Positions 46,573 through 53,845 of a DNA stretch of 57,272 bases are shown in pieces. The position numbers and the translations under genes were made by a program. The stretch's first letter is position 1. Each line of letters opens with the position of its first letter. The stretch lies in contig NZ_BCSN01000012.1 in assembly GCF_001570885.1 (NCBI RefSeq), positions 1 to 57,272 on the forward strand. Reading direction: 5' to 3'. The notes beneath the pieces were generated by a model. It searched no databases. It was not told where the DNA came from and saw nothing but the letters and a program-made list of their open reading frames with translations. This DNA is from Micrococcus lylae NBRC 15355. GTDB taxonomy: Bacteria > Actinomycetota > Actinomycetes > Actinomycetales > Micrococcaceae.

Positions 46573-46588
46573 GGATCGTATATGATCC
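46573..46588 (+). promoter_or_regulatory. hpa operator/-10 site 1, before hpaG
   Basis: GGATCGTATATGATCC is a near-perfect palindrome that contains TATGAT (46581-46586), a good -10 hexamer. It recurs with small changes at 52316 and 54880, always before an hpa gene. The TATGAT ends 7 bases before the ATG at 46594, so transcript start and start codon may coincide. Confidence 0.8.
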
Positions 46589-46593
46589 GAGCC

Positions 46594-48258
46594 ATGACGC
46601 AGAGCACAGGCCAGAACACCGCCACGCCGACTGTCACGGAGCACGACTTCACCCGCCGCGAGAACCGCCCGGGCAAGGTCCTCGCGCTGCACCTGAACTA
46701 TCCCTCGCGCATCGCCCAGCGCGGCCGCTCCCCCCAGTTCCCCGGCTACTTCATCAAGGCCGGCACCTCGATCGCCCGCTCGGGCGACACCATCGAGCGC
46801 CCCGCTGACACCGAGCTGCTCGCCTACGAGGGCGAGATCGCGCTGATCATCGGCACCCCGGCCCGCCGCGTCTCACCGGAGGACGGCTGGAGCCACGTCG
46901 CCGGCATCACCGCCGCCAACGACTGGGGCCTGTACGACCTGCGCCACGCGGACAAGGGCTCCAACGTGAAGAACAAGTCCGGCGACGGCTACACGCCGCT
47001 CGGCCCGGCCGTGATCTCCGCCGAGGGCCTGGACCCGAAGGCGCTGCGCGTGCGCACCTGGGTCAACGGCGAGATCGTCCAGGACGACACCACCGAGGAC
47101 CTCCTCTTCCCGTTCGGCCAGCTCGTGGCCGACCTGTCCCAGCTGATGACCCTCGAGGAGGGCGACGTCATCCTCACCGGCACCCCGGCCGGCTCGTCCG
47201 TGGCCCAGCCGGGCGACGTCGTCGAGGTCGAGGTGGACGCTCCCACCGCCCCGGACGCCCCGACCACCGGCCGCCTGGTGACCGAGGTCGTGGCCTCCGA
47301 CCGCCCGATGGCACCCTTCGGCCACGGCCCGAAGGTGGACGACACCCAGCGCGAGGAGGCCTGGGGGTCCCGCCAGGCCGCAGGGCTGCCGCCGGTGGAC
47401 ACGGAGGCCGCCGGCCCCGTGCCGTCCAGCACTGAGGACGCCGGCCCGGCAGCGCAGGCCGCGGCGCCGTCGTCGTCCGCGGTGGACGAGAACGGCCACT
47501 GGGTGCCGAACGCCCCGCAGCCGGACCGCTCCCTGCTGACCCCTCAGCTGCGCGCCACGATCAACGCCACCGCGGTCGCCACCATCACGGCCCAGCTGCA
47601 GAAGCGCGGCATCCAGAACGCGACCATCGACGGCCCGCGCCCGGTCCACCGAGGCCGGCGCGTCCTCGGCTACGCGAAGACCCTGCGCTACGTCCCCAAG
47701 CGCGAGGACCTGGCCAAGGAGTTCGGCGGCGGCTTCAACGCCCAGAAGCGGGCCATCGACTCGGTGCAGCCGGACGACGTGGTGGTCATGGAGGCCCGCG
47801 GCGAGCACGGCACCGGCACCCTCGGGGACGTCCTGGCCCTGCGCGCCCAGGTCAACGGCGCCAACGCGGTGATCACCGACGGCGGCGTGCGCGACTCCGC
47901 CGCCGTGGCCGAGGTCGGCATCCAGGTGTACGCCGGCGCGACGCACCCGGCCGTGCTGGGCCGTCGCCACATCCCGTGGGAGGTCGGCGGCACCATCGCC
48001 TGCGGCGGCACCACCGTGCAGCCCGGCGACATCATCATCGGCGACGACGACGGTGTGGTGGTCGTCCCGCCCGCGCTGCTCGAGGAGGTCGTCCACGACG
48101 CCTACGAGCAGGAGCTGCAGGACGCCTGGGTCTTCGAGCAGGTCAAGGACGGCCACCCGGTGGACGGCCTGTTCCCGCCGAACGCCCAGTGGAAGGCCGC
48201 GTTCGCCGAGTACCGCAAGACCCTGCCGGATGCCCCGGCTCCGGAGGGCGACGCCTGA
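46594..48258 (+). CDS. hpaG: HpaG-type FAH protein fused to an RraA-like domain
   Basis: The 554-residue protein joins two enzymes. Residues about 25-235 are a fumarylacetoacetate hydrolase-family domain with metal ligands E79 and E81 (AYEGEIALIIG), AANDW near 110 and TGTPAGSS. This is the class of HpaG, which decarboxylates and isomerises OPET to 2-oxohept-3-enedioate. A hydrophilic linker (about 240-310) leads to an RraA-like domain (about 320-545) with GEHGTGTLGDVLALRAQVNG, the D429-GG-VR433-D434 motif and GDDDGVVVVPP. E. coli HpaG has two FAH halves instead. ATG 46594 fits the operator and -10 element; ATG 46582 lies within the operator. Confidence 0.85.
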   Translation: MTQSTGQNTATPTVTEHDFTRRENRPGKVLALHLNYPSRIAQRGRSPQFPGYFIKAGTSIARSGDTIERPADTELLAYEGEIALIIGTPARRVSPEDGWSHVAGITAANDWGLYDLRHADKGSNVKNKSGDGYTPLGPAVISAEGLDPKALRVRTWVNGEIVQDDTTEDLLFPFGQLVADLSQLMTLEEGDVILTGTPAGSSVAQPGDVVEVEVDAPTAPDAPTTGRLVTEVVASDRPMAPFGHGPKVDDTQREEAWGSRQAAGLPPVDTEAAGPVPSSTEDAGPAAQAAAPSSSAVDENGHWVPNAPQPDRSLLTPQLRATINATAVATITAQLQKRGIQNATIDGPRPVHRGRRVLGYAKTLRYVPKREDLAKEFGGGFNAQKRAIDSVQPDDVVVMEARGEHGTGTLGDVLALRAQVNGANAVITDGGVRDSAAVAEVGIQVYAGATHPAVLGRRHIPWEVGGTIACGGTTVQPGDIIIGDDDGVVVVPPALLEEVVHDAYEQELQDAWVFEQVKDGHPVDGLFPPNAQWKAAFAEYRKTLPDAPAPEGDA

Positions 48259-48260
48259 GC

Positions 48261-49001
48261 ATGGGCGGCACGGACATGCCCCGAGGCGAGGCCGCGCCGA
48301 GGCGAGGGTCGGACGGGACGGGACAGGCCGCCGTCGGGACTAGCGCCTCGAAGGCGGACCGCGCCTACCAGGCGATCCTCGAGGGGATCCGGGACCAGCG
48401 CCACGAGCCGGGCGACCGGCTGGTGCTGTCCCAGATCGCCGCGGAGCTTCAGATGTCCGTGGTGCCCGTGCGGGAGGCGATCCGCCGCCTGCAGTCCGAG
48501 AACCTGGTGGCCTACGAGCGGAACGTGGGCGCCACCGTGGTGGGCATCGACCCGGTGGAGTACCGCCACACCATGGAGACGCTGGCGCTGGTGGAGGGCT
48601 TCTCCACCGCCCAGTGCGCCCCGCACGTGACCGCCGAGGACATCGCGTCGGCCCGTGAGGTGAACGCGGCCATGCGCGCGATGACCGCCTCGGAGCAGGC
48701 GTGGGACCCGGTGGCGTACACCGAGCTCAACCGCCGTTTCCACTCGATCCTGTTCGAGCACCGCCAGAACGAGCACGTGCACGACCTGGTGCACCGCGGC
48801 TGGAACCGCCTGGCCGCGCTGCGCTCCTCCACGTTCGCGTACGTCCCCGGCCGGGCGGACGCCTCCGTGGACGAGCACGAGCAGCTGCTGCGCCTGATCG
48901 AGGAAGGGGCGCCCTTCGAGCAGATCGAGGCCGCGGCCCGCGCCCACCGTCTGAACACCCTGCACGCCTACCTGGAGCACAGCGCCGCGCAGTCCACGTG
49001 A
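48261..49001 (+). CDS. GntR-family (FCD) regulator within the hpa operon
   Basis: The 246-residue protein has a GntR winged helix (RLVLSQIAAELQMSVVPVRE, then AIRRLQSENLVAYERN, about 53-90) and an FCD-type ligand domain (TELNRRFHSILFEH, DEHEQLLRLIEEG, ARAHRLNTLHAYLEH). It starts two bases after the hpaG stop and lies before hpaE, so it is part of the pathway operon. It is the best candidate to bind the shared near-palindromes at 46573, 52316 and 54880 and to respond to homoprotocatechuate or a ring-cleavage product. Confidence 0.86.
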   Translation: MGGTDMPRGEAAPRRGSDGTGQAAVGTSASKADRAYQAILEGIRDQRHEPGDRLVLSQIAAELQMSVVPVREAIRRLQSENLVAYERNVGATVVGIDPVEYRHTMETLALVEGFSTAQCAPHVTAEDIASAREVNAAMRAMTASEQAWDPVAYTELNRRFHSILFEHRQNEHVHDLVHRGWNRLAALRSSTFAYVPGRADASVDEHEQLLRLIEEGAPFEQIEAAARAHRLNTLHAYLEHSAAQST

Positions 49002-49060
49002 CCGCCCGGCGGCAGACGGCGCCGAGGCCGGCTCCAGGAGCCGAGAAGACCATCCGCCCC

Positions 49061-49122
49061 TTCCGACCCTTCCGACCCTTCCGACCCACCCGAAGCACCG
49101 AAGCACCCGAAGCACCGAAGCG
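49061..49122. repeat. Short tandem repeats in the hpaE leader
   Basis: TTCCGACCC is repeated three times exactly (49061-49087), then a 17-base unit beginning CCCGAAGCACCGAAGC is repeated twice (49089-49122). The repeats fill most of the 132-base gap between the gntR stop and hpaE. The ribosome site GAAGGAGA follows directly. Confidence 0.85.
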
Positions 49123-49133
49123 AAGGAGACACC

Positions 49134-50657
49134 ATGACCGAGAAGACCAGCATCGAGGCCCGCAAGCCCGAGGGCCTGCCGGACGTCCTGCGCCACTACA
49201 TCGACGGCGAGTTCGTGGACTCGCTCGACGGCGACACCTTCGACGTGCTCGACCCGGTGACCAACGAGCCGTACCTGAAGGCCGCCTCCGGCAAGGCCGC
49301 GGACATCGACCGCGCCGTGGCCGCCGCGAAGAAGGCCTTCGAGTCCGGCGAGTGGTCCCAGGCCCTGCCGCGCCAGCGCTCGCGCGTGCTGCACCGGATC
49401 GCGGACATCATGGAGACCCGTGGCGAGCAGCTGGCCGCCATGGAGTGCTTCGACACCGGCCTGCCGATCAAGCAGGCGAAGGGCCAGGCCGCCCGCGCCG
49501 CCGAGAACTTCCGCTTCTTCGCGGACCTGATCGTGGCCCAGCACGACGACGCCTTCAAGGTGCCCGGCCGCCAGGCGAACTACGTCAACCGCAAGCCGAT
49601 CGGCGTGGCCGGCCTGATCACCCCGTGGAACACCCCGTTCATGCTGGAGTCCTGGAAGCTGGCCCCGGCCATCGCCACCGGCAACTCCGTAGTGCTCAAG
49701 CCCGCCGAGTTCACCCCGCTCTCGGCCTCCCTGTGGGCGGGCATCTTCGAGGAGGCGGGCCTGCCGAAGGGCGTGTTCAACATGGTGAACGGCTTCGGCG
49801 AGGAGGGCTACGCCGGCGACCCGCTGGTCAAGCACCCGGACGTGCCGCTGATCTCCTTCACCGGCGAGTCCCGCACCGGCCAGATCATCTTCGCCAACGC
49901 CGCCCCGCACCTGAAGGGCCTGTCCATGGAGCTCGGCGGCAAGTCCCCGGCCGTGGTCTTCGAGGACGCGGACCTGGAGACCGCGATCGACGCGACCATC
50001 TTCGGCGTGTTCTCCCTGAACGGCGAGCGCTGCACCGCCGGCTCGCGCATCCTGGTCCAGCGCTCCATCTACGACGAGTTCGTGGAGCGCTACGCCGCCC
50101 AGGCGAAGAACGTGAAGGTCGGCCTGCCGAACGACGAGACCACCGAGGTCGGCGCGATCGTGCACCCGGAGCACTTCGAGAAGGTCATGTCCTACGTGGA
50201 GATCGGCAAGTCCGAGGCCCGCCTGGTGGCCGGCGGCGGACGCCCGGAGGGCTTCGACGAGGGCAACTTCGTGCAGCCGACCGTGTTCGTGGACGTGGCC
50301 CCGGACGCCCGGATCTTCCAGGAGGAGATCTTCGGCCCGGTGGTGGCCATCACCCCCTTCGACACGGAGGAGGAGGCCCTGCAGCTGGCCAACAACACCA
50401 AGTACGGCCTGGCCGCGTACATCTGGACCAACGACCTCAAGCGCGCCCACAACTTCGCGCAGAGCGTGGAGGCCGGCATGGTGTGGCTGAACTCCAACAA
50501 CGTGCGGGACCTGCGCACCCCGTTCGGCGGCGTGAAGGCCTCCGGCCTCGGCCACGAGGGCGGCTACCGCTCGATCGACTTCTACACCGATCAGCAGGCC
50601 GTGCACATCAACCTCGGCGAGGTCCACAACCCGGTGTTCGGCAAGCAGGGCAAGTGA
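49134..50657 (+). CDS. hpaE: 5-carboxymethyl-2-hydroxymuconate semialdehyde dehydrogenase
   Basis: HpaE oxidises the ring-cleavage product CHMS to 5-carboxymethyl-2-hydroxymuconate with NAD. The 507-residue aldehyde dehydrogenase has GLITPWNTPFMLESWKLAPA, the general base E266 in SMELGGKSP, the nucleophile C300 in NGERCTAGSR and the NAD-binding SFTGESRTG. AAGGAGA precedes ATG 49134. Its place between hpaG/gntR and hpaD supports the HpaE assignment over a general aldehyde dehydrogenase. A succinic semialdehyde dehydrogenase side role is possible. Confidence 0.93.
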   Translation: MTEKTSIEARKPEGLPDVLRHYIDGEFVDSLDGDTFDVLDPVTNEPYLKAASGKAADIDRAVAAAKKAFESGEWSQALPRQRSRVLHRIADIMETRGEQLAAMECFDTGLPIKQAKGQAARAAENFRFFADLIVAQHDDAFKVPGRQANYVNRKPIGVAGLITPWNTPFMLESWKLAPAIATGNSVVLKPAEFTPLSASLWAGIFEEAGLPKGVFNMVNGFGEEGYAGDPLVKHPDVPLISFTGESRTGQIIFANAAPHLKGLSMELGGKSPAVVFEDADLETAIDATIFGVFSLNGERCTAGSRILVQRSIYDEFVERYAAQAKNVKVGLPNDETTEVGAIVHPEHFEKVMSYVEIGKSEARLVAGGGRPEGFDEGNFVQPTVFVDVAPDARIFQEEIFGPVVAITPFDTEEEALQLANNTKYGLAAYIWTNDLKRAHNFAQSVEAGMVWLNSNNVRDLRTPFGGVKASGLGHEGGYRSIDFYTDQQAVHINLGEVHNPVFGKQGK

Positions 50658-50678
50658 CCGGCTGACCCGGGCCTCCTC

Positions 50679-50754
50679 GTTTCGGCGCCGAGCCAGAGGC
50701 TTCCCTTTGGCGCCGAGCCAGAGACGCCTCTTTGGCGTCGAGCCAGAGACTTCG
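50679..50754. repeat. Three tandem 25-bp repeats downstream of hpaE (family B)
   Basis: GGCGCCGAGCCAGAG begins at 50684 and 50709, and as GGCGTCGAGCCAGAG at 50734, a strict 25-base period. The reverse complement CTCTGGCTCGGCG occurs at 53738 and 53797, and a CTTCTGGTTCGGCG variant at 50786. Nothing coding is visible. Confidence 0.85.
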
Positions 50755-50758
50755 GCTG

Positions 50759-50776
50759 CTTCAGGCCTGTCTGAAG
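50759..50776. other. 18-bp inverted repeat after hpaE
   Basis: CTTCAG and CTGAAG flank GGCCTGT-type sequence in a perfect 6-base inverted repeat. It may be a weak hairpin or a protein site. It lies between the family B repeats and the terminator. Confidence 0.4.
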
Positions 50777-50842
50777 TGACCAGTCCTTCTGGTTCGGCGA
50801 GGGGACGGCGAGGGGGCGGGAACCGCGGACACGGTGATCCCC

Positions 50843-50883
50843 CGACGACGGCACTCACCTCACGGAGGTGAGTGCCGTCGTCG
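50843..50883 (+). terminator. Terminator hairpin downstream of hpaE
   Basis: GACGACGGCACTCACCTC pairs fully with GAGGTGAGTGCCGTCGTC around ACG, an 18-19-base stem. It lies 185 bases past the hpaE stop, after the repeats, so it should end the hpaG-gntR-hpaE transcript. Confidence 0.82.
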
Positions 50884-50897
50884 TCATCCCGCCCCGC

Positions 50898-50963
50898 AGC
50901 GCTTTCGTTCGGGAAAGAGTCGAGTCCCGGCGCGCTTTCGTTCGGGAAAGGGTCGAGTCCCGG
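50898..50963. repeat. Two tandem 33-bp repeats, same family as 43045
   Basis: GCTTTCGTTCGGGAAAG occurs at 50901 and 50934 with a 33-base period, each followed by GTCGAGTCCCGG. This is the reverse complement of the unit in the 43045-43176 array, 7.7 kb away. It starts 15 bases after the terminator. Confidence 0.88.
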
Positions 50964-51002
50964 CCTTGTCCTTCCGCGGCCACGCTGGGGATGATGGGGC
51001 AC

Positions 51003-51338
51003 ATGCACAACCACCCACCCGGCCGGGTGCGCTTCACGTACCTCCATGGCGCCGAGAACTTCATCGATCTGCCGGACACGGTCGATGACGCCCCGACCCC
51101 CGCGGCGCTGATGTCCGCCGACGTCCCCGCCGAGCTGCAGGCGAGGATCGAGGCCTGGGACGACCACATGGGGGATGCGTTCGACTACACGCATGGCGGC
51201 GAAGGACGGCCACCGGAGTCCTGGCCGAGCACCCTGCGCGATTCGCTGACCCGGGAGTACGACGCCCTGCTTGCCGACCTGCACGCTGCGGGGCTGCCGG
51301 CGGTGCGCGACGCGTGGTGGGCACCCGACTCCACGTGA
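51003..51338 (+). CDS. Hypothetical protein, 111 aa
   Basis: The product reads MHNHPPGRVRFTYLHGAENF, then acidic sequence with PAELQARIEAWDDHMGDAFD and ends ADLHAAGLPAVRDAWWAPDS. It is soluble and acidic with no motif I know. Start is uncertain: ATG 51003 with GGGG upstream, or ATG 50991/50994. It stands alone between the repeat region and a membrane protein gene. Confidence 0.55.
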   Translation: MHNHPPGRVRFTYLHGAENFIDLPDTVDDAPTPAALMSADVPAELQARIEAWDDHMGDAFDYTHGGEGRPPESWPSTLRDSLTREYDALLADLHAAGLPAVRDAWWAPDST

Positions 51339-51436
51339 CTGCGTCCCCTGCCTCCACGTGACCCCTGCCCCTGCCCTTGCCCTCCATGGCCTCGCCCCGC
51401 AGGATGGGCCCAGACAGGACCGACGGGGAGGGGATC

Positions 51437-52219
51437 ATGGCTGTTCCGACGCGCAATCCGGAGTTCGCCCCACCGGGAAAGTTCTCCTGGGTGCGGGCGG
51501 CGGCGAAGAGCACGCTGCTGTGGGCGCTGAACTACGGGGCCGTGGCGGTCGTGATGCTGCTGTGCGGCCTCAGCGCCGTCACCAACCGCAGCGGCAGCCC
51601 CGTCGAGCCGGCCTACGCCCTCTACGCGTGGACGATGATGCAGGGCTTCTACCCGCTCTACCACCGGGCCACCGGCGCCTCGGACGACTACATCCCGCAG
51701 AGCCCCCGCTTCCTTCGCCTGCTCCTGCTGACCCAGACGATCGGGCTCGTCTCCCTGGCGCTGGTGGTGGGGCCGCTCTCCCGGATCGGAGCGGAGCTGC
51801 ACGAGCCCGGGTCGACGGTCGCCCTGCTGGACACGGACCCGACCGCGTGGAGCGTGTTCATGCTCCACGCCCTCGGCATGCTCGGCTGGCCCACCGCCAG
51901 CGCCCTGTTCATGCTCCGCATGACCGCTCAGCCCGGCAGGCTCCTGCCAGGGCTGCTGGTGGGGGTGCCGCTGTTCCTTGTCACGTTCCTGGGCGGGCTG
52001 ATCGGCGGGTGGTTCCTCCTGGGCACCGCAGACGTCCCGCAGGGCACCGTGCTTGTGATCTGCGGACTGTTCGGCGGCACCGGACTGCCGGTCATGGCCG
52101 GGACGATGCTGTGGTTCCGTGCCTCCACCGCGCGCGAACCGTTGGGCCCACCGCCGGCGAAGGCCGGGATGTTCACCGGTGCCGTGCAGCCGCCCTCCTC
52201 CCGTCCTCCCCGGAGTTGA
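51437..52219 (+). CDS. Hypothetical multi-pass membrane protein
   Basis: The 260-residue protein has about six hydrophobic segments (near 27-47, 60-76, 92-112, 138-160, 172-195, 203-225), so it is an integral membrane protein. GGGGAGGGG precedes ATG 51437. I do not recognise the family. It sits just before hpaD but with its own leader, and the hpaD operator lies between them, so a pathway role such as substrate uptake is possible but unsupported. Confidence 0.6.
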   Translation: MAVPTRNPEFAPPGKFSWVRAAAKSTLLWALNYGAVAVVMLLCGLSAVTNRSGSPVEPAYALYAWTMMQGFYPLYHRATGASDDYIPQSPRFLRLLLLTQTIGLVSLALVVGPLSRIGAELHEPGSTVALLDTDPTAWSVFMLHALGMLGWPTASALFMLRMTAQPGRLLPGLLVGVPLFLVTFLGGLIGGWFLLGTADVPQGTVLVICGLFGGTGLPVMAGTMLWFRASTAREPLGPPPAKAGMFTGAVQPPSSRPPRS

Positions 52220-52315
52220 GGGCGAAGATCCCCGGAATCCGGTCGCGTTGGCGGGGAACTGTGCCCACCTCGCCCTCGGCAGCCCCTCTCCCCTCACCCC
52301 TTCCTCCGCGGCGCA

Positions 52316-52331
52316 GGATCATATACGATCT
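52316..52331 (+). promoter_or_regulatory. hpa operator/-10 site 2, before hpaD
   Basis: GGATCATATACGATCT aligns base for base with the hpaG site and contains TACGAT (52324-52329) at the -10 position of the alignment. The hpaD ATG is 81 bases downstream, so this transcript has a normal leader. Confidence 0.78.
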
Positions 52332-52412
52332 TGGTCAGAAGGAACGTGCCCCAGCGCACACCCTCCGCACCGACGTCGCCGTCGGCACCACACCCCAGAG
52401 TCAGGAGTGAGC

Positions 52413-53576
52413 ATGAGCAACCTCGAGGGCCGCACCAAGACCTCGTCCGGCTTCTACGTGGGCCAGGAGGGCCCGGTGAAGACCGAGAATCCGATTCCCA
52501 CCCCGACGTCCCCGGCTCCGGACGTGCTGCGCTGCGCCTACATGGAGCTCGTGGTGACCGACCTGGCCGCCTCCCGCCAGTTCTACGTAGACGTCCTGGA
52601 CCTGGTGGTGACCGAGGAGGACGAGAACACCGTCTACCTGCGCTCCATGGAGGAGTTCATCCACCACAACCTGGTGCTCCGCAAGGGCGAGACGGCCGCC
52701 GTGGCCGCGTTCTCCTACCGCGTGCGCACCCCCGAGGACCTGGACAAGGCCGTCGCCTTCTACGAGGAGCTCGGCTGCCGCGTGGAGCGCAGGAAGGACG
52801 GCTTCGTGAAGGGCGTCGGCGACTCCGTGCGCGTCGAGGACCCGCTGGGCTTCCCGTACGAGTTCTTCCACGAGGTGGAGCACGTGGAGCGCCTGGCCTG
52901 GCGCTACGACCTCTACTCCCCCGGAGCCCTGGTCCGCCTGGACCACTTCAACCAGGTCACCCCGGACGTGCCCCGCGCCGCCCGCTACATGCAGGACCTG
53001 GGCTTCCGCGTCACCGAGGACATCCAGGACGACAAGGGCACCGTCTACGCCGCCTGGATGCGCCGCAAGCCCACCGTGCACGACACCGCCATGACCGGCG
53101 GCGACGGCCCGCGCATGCACCACGTCGCCTTCGCCACCCACGAGAAGCACAACATCCTCGCCATCTGCGACAAGCTCGGCTCGCTGCGCATGTCCGACGC
53201 GATCGAGCGCGGCCCGGGCCGCCACGGCGTGTCCAACGCGTTCTACCTCTACCTGCGCGACCCGGACGGACACCGCGTGGAGATCTACACCCAGGACTAC
53301 TACACCGGCGACCCGGACAACCCGGTCGTCACCTGGGACGTGCACGACAACCAGCGCCGCGACTGGTGGGGCACCCCGGTGGTGCCGTCCTGGTACACCG
53401 ACGCCTCGCTCGTGCTGGACCTGGACGGCAACGTCAAGGAGGTCGTGGCCCGCACCGACGACTCCGAGATGGCCGTGACCATCGGCGCCGACGGCTTCTC
53501 CTACACCCGCGCCGAGGACGAGAAGGAGATGCCGGACTGGAAGAAGGGCGAGTACAAGCTCGGCAACCAGCTCTGA
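52413..53576 (+). CDS. hpaD: Homoprotocatechuate 2,3-dioxygenase (extradiol)
   Basis: This enzyme opens the ring of 3,4-dihydroxyphenylacetate. The 387-residue type I extradiol dioxygenase matches the Brevibacterium fuscum/Arthrobacter enzymes closely. The three metal ligands are H178 (RLDHFN), H237 (RMHHVAF) and E290 (GHRVEIY), and H223 (TVHDTA) and Y280 (FYLY) match the known acid-base residues with a constant offset of 23. The offset reflects an N-terminal extension. Relatives use Fe or Mn; the sequence does not decide. AGGAG precedes ATG 52413. Confidence 0.96.
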   Translation: MSNLEGRTKTSSGFYVGQEGPVKTENPIPTPTSPAPDVLRCAYMELVVTDLAASRQFYVDVLDLVVTEEDENTVYLRSMEEFIHHNLVLRKGETAAVAAFSYRVRTPEDLDKAVAFYEELGCRVERRKDGFVKGVGDSVRVEDPLGFPYEFFHEVEHVERLAWRYDLYSPGALVRLDHFNQVTPDVPRAARYMQDLGFRVTEDIQDDKGTVYAAWMRRKPTVHDTAMTGGDGPRMHHVAFATHEKHNILAICDKLGSLRMSDAIERGPGRHGVSNAFYLYLRDPDGHRVEIYTQDYYTGDPDNPVVTWDVHDNQRRDWWGTPVVPSWYTDASLVLDLDGNVKEVVARTDDSEMAVTIGADGFSYTRAEDEKEMPDWKKGEYKLGNQL

Positions 53577-53612
53577 CCCTCCCTTCGCGGCTCCGGCCGC
53601 TGAGCTGAACAA

Positions 53613-53647
53613 CGACGGCGGTCGCCCACCTCAGGCGGCCGCCGTCG
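53613..53647 (+). terminator. Terminator after hpaD
   Basis: GACGGCGGTCGCC pairs with GGCGGCCGCCGTC (one G-T pair) around a 7-base loop, 37 bases after the hpaD stop. Confidence 0.78.
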
Positions 53648-53689
53648 CCGTCTGTCCGTGCCTGCCTCCCGGCGCCCCGCCCCTGCGCC

Positions 53690-53835
53690 GAACCAGAAGA
53701 AACGCACACTTCACCGCCCCACGAACCAGCCGAACCCTCTGGCTCGGCGAACCAGAAGAAACGCACACTTCGCCACCCCGCGAACCAGCCGAACCCTCTG
53801 GCTCGGCGAACCACAAACCCTCTGGTTCGGCGCGG
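53690..53835. repeat. 59-bp tandem repeat downstream of hpaD (family B)
   Basis: GAACCAGAAGAAACGCACAC starts at 53690 and 53749, and a truncated third copy at 53808, a strict 59-base period. Each unit contains GAACCAGCCGAACCCTCTGG and the CTCTGGCTCGGCG core seen inverted after hpaE. The array ends next to the stop codon of the CoA-transferase gene. Confidence 0.88.
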
Positions 53836-53845
53836 GGGCCTGAAC

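Noticed and set aside
46582-46593. ATG 46582 as the hpaG start
   Set aside because: It lies inside the operator and the -10 hexamer; ATG 46594 fits the promoter geometry.
48102-51284. A 1060-codon minus-strand frame
   Set aside because: Antisense across gntR, hpaE and intergenic repeats; no domain.
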